This document shows positions 16,972 through 25,221 of a stretch of 64,000 nt of DNA, piece by piece (the stretch's first letter is position 1; the number at the start of each line of letters is the position of its first letter). The DNA is taken from contig NZ_CP127409.1 of NCBI RefSeq assembly GCF_030291135.1, positions 744,001 to 808,000 of the forward strand. The letters are read 5' to 3'. Made by a program: the position numbers and the translations under genes. The notes beneath the pieces were generated by a model. That model saw nothing but the letters and a program-made list of their open reading frames with translations. It made no database searches and was not told the origin of the DNA. Origin of the DNA: Rhodanobacter thiooxydans. GTDB taxonomy: Bacteria; Pseudomonadota; Gammaproteobacteria; Xanthomonadales; Rhodanobacteraceae.

Positions 16972-18282
16972 ATGCTTGCCTACTACCTCCAACTCGGCCT
17001 GCGCAGCCTGCGGCGCAACCCCGCGCTCACCACCTTGATGGTGATGGCGATCGGCTTCGGCGTGGCCGCGTCGATGATCACCTGGTCGGTGTTCCGCGCG
17101 GTGTCGGGCAACCCGATCCCGGGCAAGTCCTCGCAGCTGTTCACGCCGCAGGTGGACGGCTGGGGGCCGCAGCAGAACCTGAAGGGCGAGCCGGCGGAAG
17201 CGCTGGGTTACGTCGACGCGATGGCGCTGCTGCGTGCGCTTCAGGCAAAGCGCCAGACCCTGCTGTATCCGGTGCAGCTGTCGGTGATGCCGGGAGGCAA
17301 CCGCGAGCTTCCGCTGAACGCCAACGGCTACGCCGTCACCGCCGATTTCTTCGGCATGTTCGAGGTGCCGTTTCGCTACGGCAGGGGCTGGGCCGCGCAG
17401 GACGACGACGCGCGGGCCAGCGACGTGGTCATCAGCAGCGAGCTCAACCAGAAGCTGTTCGGCGGCGCCGACAGCGTGGGGCGCACGCTCGGGCTGGGCG
17501 GCCATGACTTCCGCATCGTGGGCGTCGCCAGCCACTGGAACCCGCGCCCGCGCTTCTACGACCTGTTCAGCACCAGCGGCTTCGCCGACGAGCCGGACAT
17601 CTACATGGTGTTCAATCGCGCGCTGGACCTGCAGATGCGCACGGGCGGGCGCAACAGTTGCCGCGGTTCGATCAGCTACACCAGCTGGCAGGGCTACCTG
17701 CAGAGCAACTGCGTGTGGCTCACGCCGTGGGTGGAACTGGACAGCCCCGCCGAAGTCACCCGCTACCGTGCTTTCCTGGAGAACTACGCCGCCGACCAGC
17801 AGCGCGCGGGCCGCTTCGGCTGGGCCGCCAACGTGCGCCTGCGCGACGTGACGCAGTGGCTCGACTACGAGCATGTGGTGCCGCCGGAAAGCCGCATCGC
17901 GCTGGTGGTGGCACTGGGCTTCTTCCTGATCTGCCTGGTCAACACCATCGGCCTGCTGCTGGCCAAGTTCATGCGCCGCGCCGGCGAGATCGGCGTGCGC
18001 CGCGCGCTGGGCGCAACGCGCGGCGAGATCTACACGCAATACCTGGTCGAGGCCGGCACGGTGGGCCTCGCCGGCGGCGTGCTCGGCCTGCTGTTCACCG
18101 CGGTGGGCGTGTCCGGCGTGGGCATCCTGTTCCAGCCGGAGATCGCCAGGCTGGCGCGGCTCGACCTCTCGCTGGTGGGCCTGACCTTCGTGGTGGCGAT
18201 CCTCGCCACCGTGGCGGCAGCGTTCTACCCGGCGTGGCGCGCAGCACACGTGCAGCCCGCCTGGCAACTGAAGTCGAGCTGA
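16972..18282 (+). CDS. FtsX/MacB-type permease, A subunit of pair 1
   Basis: An ATPase-free permease of 436 residues. A first membrane helix (about 20-45, LTTLMVMAIGFGVAASMITW) is followed by a large periplasmic domain with the MacB-PCD signature DVVISSELNQKLFGGADSVG. Three C-terminal helices include the FtsX core FMRRAGEIGVRRALGATRG. The C-terminus AWQLKSS is typical of the A class. Two periplasmic cysteines (NSCRG and SNCVW) are conserved in position in all five A proteins and could form a disulphide. Only 10 bases separate it from its B partner. With A2 it forms the subgroup reading TWSVFRAVSG after helix 1. The substrate is unknown. Confidence 0.9.
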   Translation: MLAYYLQLGLRSLRRNPALTTLMVMAIGFGVAASMITWSVFRAVSGNPIPGKSSQLFTPQVDGWGPQQNLKGEPAEALGYVDAMALLRALQAKRQTLLYPVQLSVMPGGNRELPLNANGYAVTADFFGMFEVPFRYGRGWAAQDDDARASDVVISSELNQKLFGGADSVGRTLGLGGHDFRIVGVASHWNPRPRFYDLFSTSGFADEPDIYMVFNRALDLQMRTGGRNSCRGSISYTSWQGYLQSNCVWLTPWVELDSPAEVTRYRAFLENYAADQQRAGRFGWAANVRLRDVTQWLDYEHVVPPESRIALVVALGFFLICLVNTIGLLLAKFMRRAGEIGVRRALGATRGEIYTQYLVEAGTVGLAGGVLGLLFTAVGVSGVGILFQPEIARLARLDLSLVGLTFVVAILATVAAAFYPAWRAAHVQPAWQLKSS

Positions 18283-18292
18283 GGAGAGCGCC

Positions 18293-19531
18293 ATGCATAT
18301 CCAGATCAGGCCCATCCTCACCGCGCTGCGCCGGCACAAGGCGGGCACCCTGCTGATCGCGCTGCAGATCGCGCTGACGCTGGCCATCGTGTGCAATGCG
18401 TTGTTCATCATCCACCAGCGGCTGGCCAACCTGTCAGCGGCGAGTGGCGTGGACGAGGCGAACGTGTTCGTCATCCAGAACCAGTGGGCCGCCGACCGCT
18501 CGACGGAACAGGTCGATGCGCAGGTGCGCGCCGACCTGCTCGCGCTTCGGCAGCTGCCGGCCGTGCGCAACGCCACGCCGGCCAGCGGCTATCCGCTCAG
18601 GGGCGGCGGCTGGGACAACTTCGTCACCATGACGCCCGAGCAGGTCAAGCCGACCACGGATGCGGCGGTGTACACCGGCGACGAGCATTTCATCGACACG
18701 CTGGGCCTGAAGCTCGTCGCCGGGCGCAATTTCCGCCCTGACGAGGTGATGGTGATGGGCACCCAGCAGGCCATCACGCCGCCGACGGCGATCGTGAGCA
18801 AGGCGCTGGCCGACCGTTTGTTCCCCGACGGCAAGGCGCTGGGCAAAAGCTTCTACGCGATGGGCACCGAGCCGAGCACCATCGTCGGCATCGTCGACCC
18901 GCTGCACCGGCAGGGCGTGGACCAGTGGAGCAACGGCTATGCCGGGCAGGCGCTGATCTGGCCGATGCGGGCGGATGACGCGCGCGGGATCTACTACATC
19001 GTGCGCGCCAAACCCGGCCAGCTCGCCGACGCCATGCGCGAGGCGCCCAAGGCGTTGTACGCGCAAAGCCGCCTGCGCATCATCGAGCCGAAGGACGGCA
19101 TCCAGGACTACGCCGCCATCCGTCACAAGGTCTACGATCGCGACCGCGGCATGGCGATCCTGATGGGCATCATCAGCGTGGTGCTGCTGGCGATCACCGC
19201 CGCGGGCATCGTCGGCCTCACCAGCTTCTGGGTCGGCCAGCGGCGCAAGCAGATCGGCGTGCGCCGCGCGCTGGGCGCCAGGCAGCGCGACATTCTCGCC
19301 TACTTCCTCACCGAGAACTTCCTGATCAGCGCGACGGGCGTGGTGCTGGGCGCCGTGCTGGCGGTCGCCTTCAACCTGTGGACGGTGACCCGTTTCGAGA
19401 TGAGCCACATGTCGATGGCCTACGTGGGCATTGGCATGGTGGCGCTGCTCCTGCTCGGCCAGGGCGCGGTGCTTGCGCCGGCGTTGCGTGCTTCGCGCGT
19501 GTCGCCGGTGGAGGCGACGCGCTCGGTGTGA
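18293..19531 (+). CDS. FtsX/MacB-type permease, B subunit of pair 1
   Basis: The product is 412 residues with one N-terminal helix, a periplasmic domain and three C-terminal helices. The B-class opening is IRPILTALRRHKAGTLLIAL, with the helix-1 motif AIVCNALFII. The periplasmic core SKALADRLFPDGKALGKSF is the MacB-PCD signature, and the FtsX region reads GLTSFWVGQRRKQIGVRRAL. It ends PVEATRSV, as MacB-like proteins do. It starts 10 bases after A1 with GAGGAGAGCGCC before the ATG, so it is almost certainly co-translated. It probably forms a heterodimer with an A protein. That pairing is inferred from gene order. Confidence 0.9.
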   Translation: MHIQIRPILTALRRHKAGTLLIALQIALTLAIVCNALFIIHQRLANLSAASGVDEANVFVIQNQWAADRSTEQVDAQVRADLLALRQLPAVRNATPASGYPLRGGGWDNFVTMTPEQVKPTTDAAVYTGDEHFIDTLGLKLVAGRNFRPDEVMVMGTQQAITPPTAIVSKALADRLFPDGKALGKSFYAMGTEPSTIVGIVDPLHRQGVDQWSNGYAGQALIWPMRADDARGIYYIVRAKPGQLADAMREAPKALYAQSRLRIIEPKDGIQDYAAIRHKVYDRDRGMAILMGIISVVLLAITAAGIVGLTSFWVGQRRKQIGVRRALGARQRDILAYFLTENFLISATGVVLGAVLAVAFNLWTVTRFEMSHMSMAYVGIGMVALLLLGQGAVLAPALRASRVSPVEATRSV

Positions 19532-19534
19532 TTT

Positions 19535-19663
19535 CTCCCTCCCCTGTGACCGAAGGGAATCCATCTTCGGGACAAGCAGGGGAGGGCTGGGGTGGGGTGC
19601 TCTTGCTCTTTGCCTCAAAAGCTTCACCCCCTCCCGACCTCCCCCTGCCAAGGCAGGGGGAGG
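19535..19663. repeat. Type-1 palindromic intergenic repeat, copy R3 (pair 1-pair 2 gap)
   Basis: The usual arms CTCCCTCCCCTG and CAGGGGAGGG are separated here by a 27-base insert containing its own small hairpin (CCGAAGGGA...TCTTCGGG). A T/C-rich centre follows, then the right hairpin CCCCTGCCAAGGCAGGGGG. The insert recurs in R4 and R5, marking a sub-variant limited to this locus within the window. Confidence 0.85.
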
Positions 19664-19686
19664 AGACCAACAACGGAGTGACCGCA

Positions 19687-21003
19687 ATGTTTTCCTACTA
19701 CCTCGAACTGGCGTTGCGCAGCCTGAAACGCAGCCCCGGCCTCACCGCACTGATGGTGCTGGCGATCGGCTTCGGCGTGGCCGCGTCGATGACCACCTGG
19801 TCGGTGTTCCGCGCCGTGTCGGGCGATCCGATCCCGTGGAAGTCCGCGCAGTTGTTCGTGCCGCAGATCGACAACTGGGGGCCGAACGGACGCGGCAGCG
19901 ACGGCGAGCCGCCGGACGCGATGTCCTACAACGAGGCGATCACCCTGATGCGCGATCACCGCGCCAAGCTGCAGTCGGCGATGTATCAGATTTCCCCGTC
20001 GATCGTGCCGGCGGATGCCAGCAAGCATCCGATCAACGTCAGCGGCCATGCGGTCTACAGCGAATTTTTCCCGATGCTGGACGTGCCGTTCCTGTTCGGC
20101 AGCGGCTGGAGCGCCACCGACGACGCGCAACGCGCCGCCGTGGTGGTGATCAGCAGCAAGCTCAACCAGAAGCTGTTCGGTGGCAGCAACAGCGTGGGCA
20201 GGACGGTCAACGTCGAGGGCAAGGACTATCGCGTGGTTGGCGTGCTGAACGACTGGAATCCGCAGCCGCGTTTCTTCGACGTGGTCAACAGCGGCGGCTT
20301 CTCCACCGGTGTCGAGGATGTGTTTGTGCCGTTCCAGCGCGCCATCGCGGTTGGCATGCCGAACGACGGCAATACCAATTGCAACGCGGTGCCGGCCGAA
20401 TCGGGATTCGTCGGCCTGCAGCACTCCGCTTGCGTGTGGATTGCCTACATGGCCGAACTGGACGACGCGGCTGCGGTGACGGCTTACAAGCAGTATCTCG
20501 ACGGTTATGCGCGCGACATGCAGCAGTCCGGCCGCTTTGGCTGGGCGCCGAACAACCGCCTGCGCGACCTGCCGTCATGGCTGGACAACCAGCATGTCGT
20601 GCCCAGCGATACCAAGGTATCGCTGCTGGTGGCGCTGGGCCTGCTGCTGGCATGCCTGGTCAACACGACCGGCCTGCTGCTGGCGAAGTTCCTGCGTCGC
20701 AGCGGCGAGATCGGCGTACGCCGCGCACTGGGTGCGCCGCGCCTGGCGATCTATGCGCAGTTCCTGGTCGAGGCCGGCATTGTCGGACTGAGCGGGGGCT
20801 TGCTTGGCTTGCTGCTGACCGGTGTCGGGGTGGCCAGCGTGGGCTGGGTGTTGCCGAAGGACATCGCCGCACTGGCGCGGGTCGACTTCTCGCTGCTCGT
20901 GCTCACGCTGCTGGTGGCCGTCATCGCGACCATGCTGGCCGGGCTCTATCCCACTTTCCGCGCCTCGCGCGTGCAGCCGGCGTGGCAGCTCAAGTCCAAT
21001 TAG
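19687..21003 (+). CDS. FtsX/MacB-type permease, A subunit of pair 2
   Basis: The product is 438 residues. The start ATG at 19687 gives MFSYYLELALRSLKRSPGLT, matching the other A proteins. The open frame extends about 300 bases upstream, but through B1 and the repeat. Helix 1 is LMVLAIGFGVAASMTTWSVF. The periplasmic signature is VVVISSKLNQKLFGGSNSVG. The cysteine pair is in TNCNAV and SACVW. The FtsX core is LRRSGEIGVRRALGAPRLAI, and it ends AWQLKSN. It is closest to A1 by eye (shared TWSVFRAVSGDPIP and NWGP segments). An 87-base gap containing a type-2 repeat separates it from B2. Confidence 0.9.
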   Translation: MFSYYLELALRSLKRSPGLTALMVLAIGFGVAASMTTWSVFRAVSGDPIPWKSAQLFVPQIDNWGPNGRGSDGEPPDAMSYNEAITLMRDHRAKLQSAMYQISPSIVPADASKHPINVSGHAVYSEFFPMLDVPFLFGSGWSATDDAQRAAVVVISSKLNQKLFGGSNSVGRTVNVEGKDYRVVGVLNDWNPQPRFFDVVNSGGFSTGVEDVFVPFQRAIAVGMPNDGNTNCNAVPAESGFVGLQHSACVWIAYMAELDDAAAVTAYKQYLDGYARDMQQSGRFGWAPNNRLRDLPSWLDNQHVVPSDTKVSLLVALGLLLACLVNTTGLLLAKFLRRSGEIGVRRALGAPRLAIYAQFLVEAGIVGLSGGLLGLLLTGVGVASVGWVLPKDIAALARVDFSLLVLTLLVAVIATMLAGLYPTFRASRVQPAWQLKSN

Positions 21004-21004
21004 C

Positions 21005-21070
21005 GTGCTGTCCCCATGCACGAAAGCAGCCATCCATGGCCGCACTCCTCAATAAAGCCGGCTTCATAGG
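21005..21070. repeat. Type-2 palindromic repeat (A2-B2 gap)
   Basis: The core GCAGCCATCCATGGCCGC (21026-21043) is a near-perfect palindrome. It is preceded by GTGCTGTCCCCATGCACG and followed by ACTCCTCAATAAAG. The same core and flanks occur in the A3-B3 and A4-B4 gaps, with a degenerate copy after B5. Confidence 0.8.
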
Positions 21071-21090
21071 GTAGTAAAAGGAAAATCATC

Positions 21091-22344
21091 ATGACCCTGC
21101 ATCCCATTCTTGCGGCATTGCGCAAACACAAGGCCGGCGTCGTGCTCATTTCGCTGCAGATCGCGCTGACTCTGGCGATCGTCTGCAATGCGGTGTTCAT
21201 CATCGGCCAGCGTGTCGAACGGGTGAACCGGCCCACCGGCCTCGACGAGAACGATCTGTTCCTGGTCTCCCAGCAATGGGTGGGTGCGCCGAGCGGGGAT
21301 GATCCGGCCGGCGTGGAAAAACTCGACGTGATGCAGCGGGAGGACCTGGCGGCGCTGCGCAACCTGCCCGACGTGGCCTCGGTGGCGCCGAGCAATTCGA
21401 TACCGCTGCTCAATTCCTCGTGGACGGGTGCGTTGTCGCTCAAGCCCGATCAGAAATTTGAAAAAGGCATCACGCGTACGGCGTACTACTTCACCGACGA
21501 GCATGCCCTGGCCACGCTGGGGCTGCGCCTGGTTTCCGGCCGCGCCTTCACTGCCGCTGACGTGCAGCATCAGGGTGCCCGCGACCAGCGCAATCGTCCG
21601 ATCGTGATCGTGACCCAGGCGCTGGCCGACAAGCTGTTCCCGCAAGGCGGTGCGGTAGGCAAGGTGGTCTATACCGACGGCAGCAGTGCACCGAGCACCG
21701 TCATCGGTGTGGTTGCGCGCCTGCAGACACCCAGCACCGGCAGCTTCGGCAACGATTTCGCCTGGAACTCGACCCTGGTGCCGGCCCGGCTGGATGCGAA
21801 CTTTGCGCGCTATGTGGTGCGGGCCAAACCGGGCCGGCGCGATGCGGCGATGCACGCCGTGCCCGCGGCGCTGTATGCAGTGAACCCGATGCGCGTGCTC
21901 GACGACGACAGCGTCAAGTCATTCACCGATATCCGCGCCAGCGCCTACCGCGCCGACGTCGGCATGGCGATCCTGATGGGCGTGGTCTGCCTGATCCTGC
22001 TCTGCGTCACCGCCGCCGGCATCGTCGGCCTGACCAGTTTCTGGGTCGGCCAGCGGCATCGGCAGATCGGCGTGCGCCGCGCGCTGGGCGCGCGCAAGGT
22101 CGACATCCTGCACTACTTCCAGATCGAGAACCTGCTGATCGCCGGCACCGGCGTGGTAATTGGCGTGCTGCTGGCGGTGGGCCTGAACATGTGGCTGATG
22201 AGCCATTACGAGATGACCCGCATCCCGCTGTCGTACGTGCTGGCCGGCGTGCTGGCGATGCTGGCGATCGGCCAGGCCGCGGTGTTCGTGCCGGCCAGGC
22301 GTGCGTCCAACGTGCCGCCGGTGGAGGCGACGCGGGCGGCGTGA
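21091..22344 (+). CDS. FtsX/MacB-type permease, B subunit of pair 2
   Basis: The product is 417 residues with the B-class layout. The opening is LHPILAALRKHKAGVVLISL and helix 1 is AIVCNAVFIIGQR. The periplasmic signature is TQALADKLFPQGGAVGKVV, and the FtsX segment is GLTSFWVGQRHRQIGVRRAL. It ends PPVEATRAA. It shares with B1 the LTSFWVGQR stretch and the LSYVLAGVLA-type last helix, unlike B3-B5. The ATG follows AAAAGGAAAATCATC. Type-1 repeat R4 lies directly downstream. Confidence 0.9.
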   Translation: MTLHPILAALRKHKAGVVLISLQIALTLAIVCNAVFIIGQRVERVNRPTGLDENDLFLVSQQWVGAPSGDDPAGVEKLDVMQREDLAALRNLPDVASVAPSNSIPLLNSSWTGALSLKPDQKFEKGITRTAYYFTDEHALATLGLRLVSGRAFTAADVQHQGARDQRNRPIVIVTQALADKLFPQGGAVGKVVYTDGSSAPSTVIGVVARLQTPSTGSFGNDFAWNSTLVPARLDANFARYVVRAKPGRRDAAMHAVPAALYAVNPMRVLDDDSVKSFTDIRASAYRADVGMAILMGVVCLILLCVTAAGIVGLTSFWVGQRHRQIGVRRALGARKVDILHYFQIENLLIAGTGVVIGVLLAVGLNMWLMSHYEMTRIPLSYVLAGVLAMLAIGQAAVFVPARRASNVPPVEATRAA

Positions 22345-22352
22345 TGACTTTC

Positions 22353-22480
22353 GCTCCCTCCCCTGCGCTCGCAGGGGAGGGCTGGGGAGGGTAAGGCTTT
22401 TGACCTTGAAGCCAAAAGCACCCCCTCCCGACCTCCCCCTGCGACCGAAGGAAGTCCCTTGGGGCTTGCAGGGGGAGGGG
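22353..22480. repeat. Type-1 palindromic intergenic repeat, copy R4 (pair 2-pair 3 gap)
   Basis: Left hairpin CCCTCCCCTGCG and CGCAGGGGAGGG, a centre with AAGGCTTTTGACC and CCAAAAGC, then CCCCTCCCGACCTCCCCCTG, followed by the GACCGAAGGAAGTCCCTTGG insert and CAGGGGGAGGGG. Confidence 0.85.
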
Positions 22481-22503
22481 TCAAGAACAATGGAGCACAT
22501 GGA

Positions 22504-23811
22504 ATGTTCGGCTACTACTTCGACCTCGCCCTGCACAGCCTCAGGCGCAACAAGGCGCTCACCGCGCTGATGGTGCTGGCGATAGCGCTGGGCATCGGCG
22601 CCAGCATGACCACGCTCACCGTGCTGCACGTGCTGTCGGGCGATCCGCTGCCGGGGCGCAGCGGCACGCTGTACTACCCGCAGGTCGATCCGCGCGACAA
22701 CAGCGGCATCATGCCGGGCCAGGAGCCGCCGCAGCAGCTCACGGAGATCGACGGTTTCAACCTGCTGCATGCGGGGCGGGCGGATCGGCAGGCGCTGATG
22801 ACGGGCGGCGCGGTGCCGATCCAGCCGGACTCCGCCGCGATCGATCCGTTCTACGTGGAGGCGCGCTACACCACGGCGGATTTCTTCGCGATGTTCGGGG
22901 CGCCGTTCCGCTACGGTCGCGGCTGGAGCGCGGCCGACGACGAGGCGAAGGCGCGCGATGTGGTGATCAGCAGCGAGTTGAACGAGCGCCTGTTCGGCGG
23001 CAGCAACAGCGTGGGCCGCACCTTGCTCGTGGCTGGCAGCCTGTTGCGCATCGTGGGCGTGCTCGACGACTGGACGCCCAGCCCGCACTTCTACGACCTC
23101 AATACCGGCTCCTACGGTTATGCCGAGCAAGTGTTCATGCCGCTGCAGACCGCGCTGGACCTGCACGTGGACCACAACGGTTCCACCGACTGCTGGGGCA
23201 ACGGCACCGGCGGCGTGGGAACCATCTATCCCGCGTCGAGCTGCGTCTGGATGCAGTTCTGGGTGCAGCTGGACACGCCGGCCAAGGCCGCCGACTACAA
23301 GGAGTTCCTGGTCCATTACTCCGAGCAGCAGAAGGCACTCGGGCGTTTCGTGAAGGCACCGAACGTGCGCCTGCGCAACCTGATGCAGTGGCTGGCCTAT
23401 CAACAAGTGGTACCCGACGACGTGCGCCTGCAGGCCGGGCTGGCCTTCGGCTTCCTGCTGGTCTGCCTGGTGAACACGGTGGGCCTGATGCTGGCGAAGT
23501 TCCTGCGTCGCACCGGCGAGCTGAGCGTGCGGCGCGCGCTGGGCGCCTCGCGGCGTGCGCTGTTCGCGCAGCTGTTGATCGAGTCGGGGGTGGTGGGGCT
23601 GGTGGGCGGCGTGGGCGGCCTGCTGCTGGCGCTGTTCGGCCTGTGGGTGGTGCGGCACCGGCCTTCCGACTATGCCGCGCTGGCGCACCTCGATCCCGCC
23701 ATGCTGCTGACCACCTTCCTGCTGGCGCTGGGCGCAAGCCTGCTGGCCGGCCTGCTGCCGGCCTGGCGCGCCTGCCAGGTGGCACCCGCGCTCCAGCTGA
23801 AAAGTAATTAG
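22504..23811 (+). CDS. FtsX/MacB-type permease, A subunit of pair 3
   Basis: The product is 435 residues from the ATG giving MFGYYFDLALHSLRRNKALT. Helix 1 LMVLAIALGIGASMTTLTVL is followed by HVLSGDPLPGRSGTLYYPQV, a stretch shared with A4 and A5 but not A1/A2. The periplasmic signature is VVISSELNERLFGGSNSVG, the cysteine pair is in TDCWGN and SSCVW, and the FtsX core is LRRTGELSVRRALGASRRAL. It ends PALQLKSN. The 86-base gap to B3 carries a type-2 repeat. Confidence 0.9.
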   Translation: MFGYYFDLALHSLRRNKALTALMVLAIALGIGASMTTLTVLHVLSGDPLPGRSGTLYYPQVDPRDNSGIMPGQEPPQQLTEIDGFNLLHAGRADRQALMTGGAVPIQPDSAAIDPFYVEARYTTADFFAMFGAPFRYGRGWSAADDEAKARDVVISSELNERLFGGSNSVGRTLLVAGSLLRIVGVLDDWTPSPHFYDLNTGSYGYAEQVFMPLQTALDLHVDHNGSTDCWGNGTGGVGTIYPASSCVWMQFWVQLDTPAKAADYKEFLVHYSEQQKALGRFVKAPNVRLRNLMQWLAYQQVVPDDVRLQAGLAFGFLLVCLVNTVGLMLAKFLRRTGELSVRRALGASRRALFAQLLIESGVVGLVGGVGGLLLALFGLWVVRHRPSDYAALAHLDPAMLLTTFLLALGASLLAGLLPAWRACQVAPALQLKSN

Positions 23812-23880
23812 TGCGCTTTCCCTGCGCGTGGAAGCGGCCATCCATGGCCGCACTACTCAAGAAAAGCCGCTCCGATCAGG
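23812..23880. repeat. Type-2 palindromic repeat (A3-B3 gap)
   Basis: The core GCGGCCATCCATGGCCGC (23834-23851) is a palindrome apart from its two central bases. The flanks TCCCTGCGCGTGGAA and ACTACTCAAGAAAAG match the A4-B4 copy closely. Confidence 0.85.
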
Positions 23881-23897
23881 GGCATGGGACAAGACTC

Positions 23898-25133
23898 ATG
23901 GAACTGCGACCGATACTTTCCACGCTGCGACGGCACAAGATCACCGCGTGGCTGCTGATCCTGGAGATCGCGCTGACCTGCGCGATCGTGTGCAACGCGG
24001 TGTTCATGATCGGCCACCGGCTGCAGCACATGCACATGTCCAGCGGCATCGACGAGCATGCGCTGGTGCAGATCCAGCTGGCCCAGATCGCACCCACGCC
24101 GGACATCTTCGCCCGGGCGAGGGAAGATCTTGCCGTGTTGCGACAGGTGCCGGGCGTGCAGGCGGCGGCGCTGACCAACCAGTTGCCGATGCAGGGTTCC
24201 TCGTCGAACGCCAGCCTCAAGCTGGATCCGGCGCAGCGCGAGCCCACGCTCAGCGCCGGCACCTACTTCGGCGAGGACATTCCGCAGACCATGGGCGCGC
24301 GGCTGGTGGCCGGGCGCAACCTGCAGCCGGACGAGATCGTCAATGCGGATGTGGTGGTCAAGGCACTGGCCAGCGGCAACACCAAGGCCCTGCCTGCTGC
24401 GGTCACGGTGATCACCCAGGCGCTGGCCGACCGCCTGTGGCCGGGGCAGAACCCGCTGGGCAAGACGATCTACCTCACCGACCAGGTGAGCGTGCGGGTG
24501 GTCGGCGTGCTGGCCGACCTGGCGCGTGCCAACGCCTACAACGACGCCACCGCGCATTACTCGGTCGTCCTGCCGCTGTTCATGGGCGCGGGCAAGAACC
24601 AGAGCTATGTCATCCGCACCCGGCCGCAGGATCGCGAGACGGTGCTCAAGGCCGCCGTGGCCGCGCTGAAGAAGGCCGACCCGCAACGGGTGGTGACCCA
24701 GCAGCGCACCTACGACGAACTGCGCGGGAAGTTCTTCGCCAACGACCGCGCGATGGCCGGCATCCTGGTCGGCGTGATCGTGGCGCTGCTGGTGGTTACC
24801 GCGCTGGGCATCGTCGGTCTGGCCAGCTTCTGGGTGGCGCAGCGCCGCCGCACCATCGGCGTGCGCCGTGCGTTGGGCGCCACCCGCGGCGACATCCTGC
24901 GCTACTTCCTGACCGAGAACTTCCTGCTCGCCGGCTTCGGCATCGTGTTGGGCATGCTGCTGGCCTACGGCATCAACCTGTTCCTGATGCTGCATTACGA
25001 ATTGCCAAGGCTCCCGGCCATCTATTTCCCGGTGGGCGCCATCGTGTTGTGGCTGATCGGGCAAGTGGCGGTGCTGGGGCCGGCGCTGCGCGCCGCGGCG
25101 GTGCCACCGGTGGTGGCGACGCGGTCGGTGTGA
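23898..25133 (+). CDS. FtsX/MacB-type permease, B subunit of pair 3
   Basis: The product is 411 residues. The start at 23898 gives MELRPILSTLRRHKITAWLL; the frame is open back through the repeat, but B-class homology starts here. Helix 1 is CAIVCNAVFMIGHR. The periplasmic signature is TQALADRLWPGQNPLGKTI and the FtsX segment GLASFWVAQRRRTIGVRRAL. The region MLHYELPRLPAIYFPVGAI and the C-terminus RAAAVPPVVATRSV mark the B3-B5 subgroup. The last 60 bases and the following GTGTGACGCTTTTTA are nearly identical to those of B4, which suggests recent duplication or gene conversion. Confidence 0.9.
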   Translation: MELRPILSTLRRHKITAWLLILEIALTCAIVCNAVFMIGHRLQHMHMSSGIDEHALVQIQLAQIAPTPDIFARAREDLAVLRQVPGVQAAALTNQLPMQGSSSNASLKLDPAQREPTLSAGTYFGEDIPQTMGARLVAGRNLQPDEIVNADVVVKALASGNTKALPAAVTVITQALADRLWPGQNPLGKTIYLTDQVSVRVVGVLADLARANAYNDATAHYSVVLPLFMGAGKNQSYVIRTRPQDRETVLKAAVAALKKADPQRVVTQQRTYDELRGKFFANDRAMAGILVGVIVALLVVTALGIVGLASFWVAQRRRTIGVRRALGATRGDILRYFLTENFLLAGFGIVLGMLLAYGINLFLMLHYELPRLPAIYFPVGAIVLWLIGQVAVLGPALRAAAVPPVVATRSV

Positions 25134-25144
25134 CGCTTTTTATT

Positions 25145-25197
25145 TCCTCCACTGTGACTGAAGGGAATCCCTCTTCGGGGCAAACAGGGGGAGGGGA
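25145..25197. repeat. Type-1 repeat remnant, copy R5 (pair 3-pair 4 gap)
   Basis: Half-length copy. CCTCCACTGTGACTGAAGGG and TCCCTCTTCGGGG correspond to the insert-bearing arm of R3, ending in CAGGGGGAGGGG. The second hairpin and the central T-rich part are missing, so the element is truncated or internally deleted. Confidence 0.7.
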
Positions 25198-25221
25198 CAT
25201 GACCAGAGATGGAGTGATGCA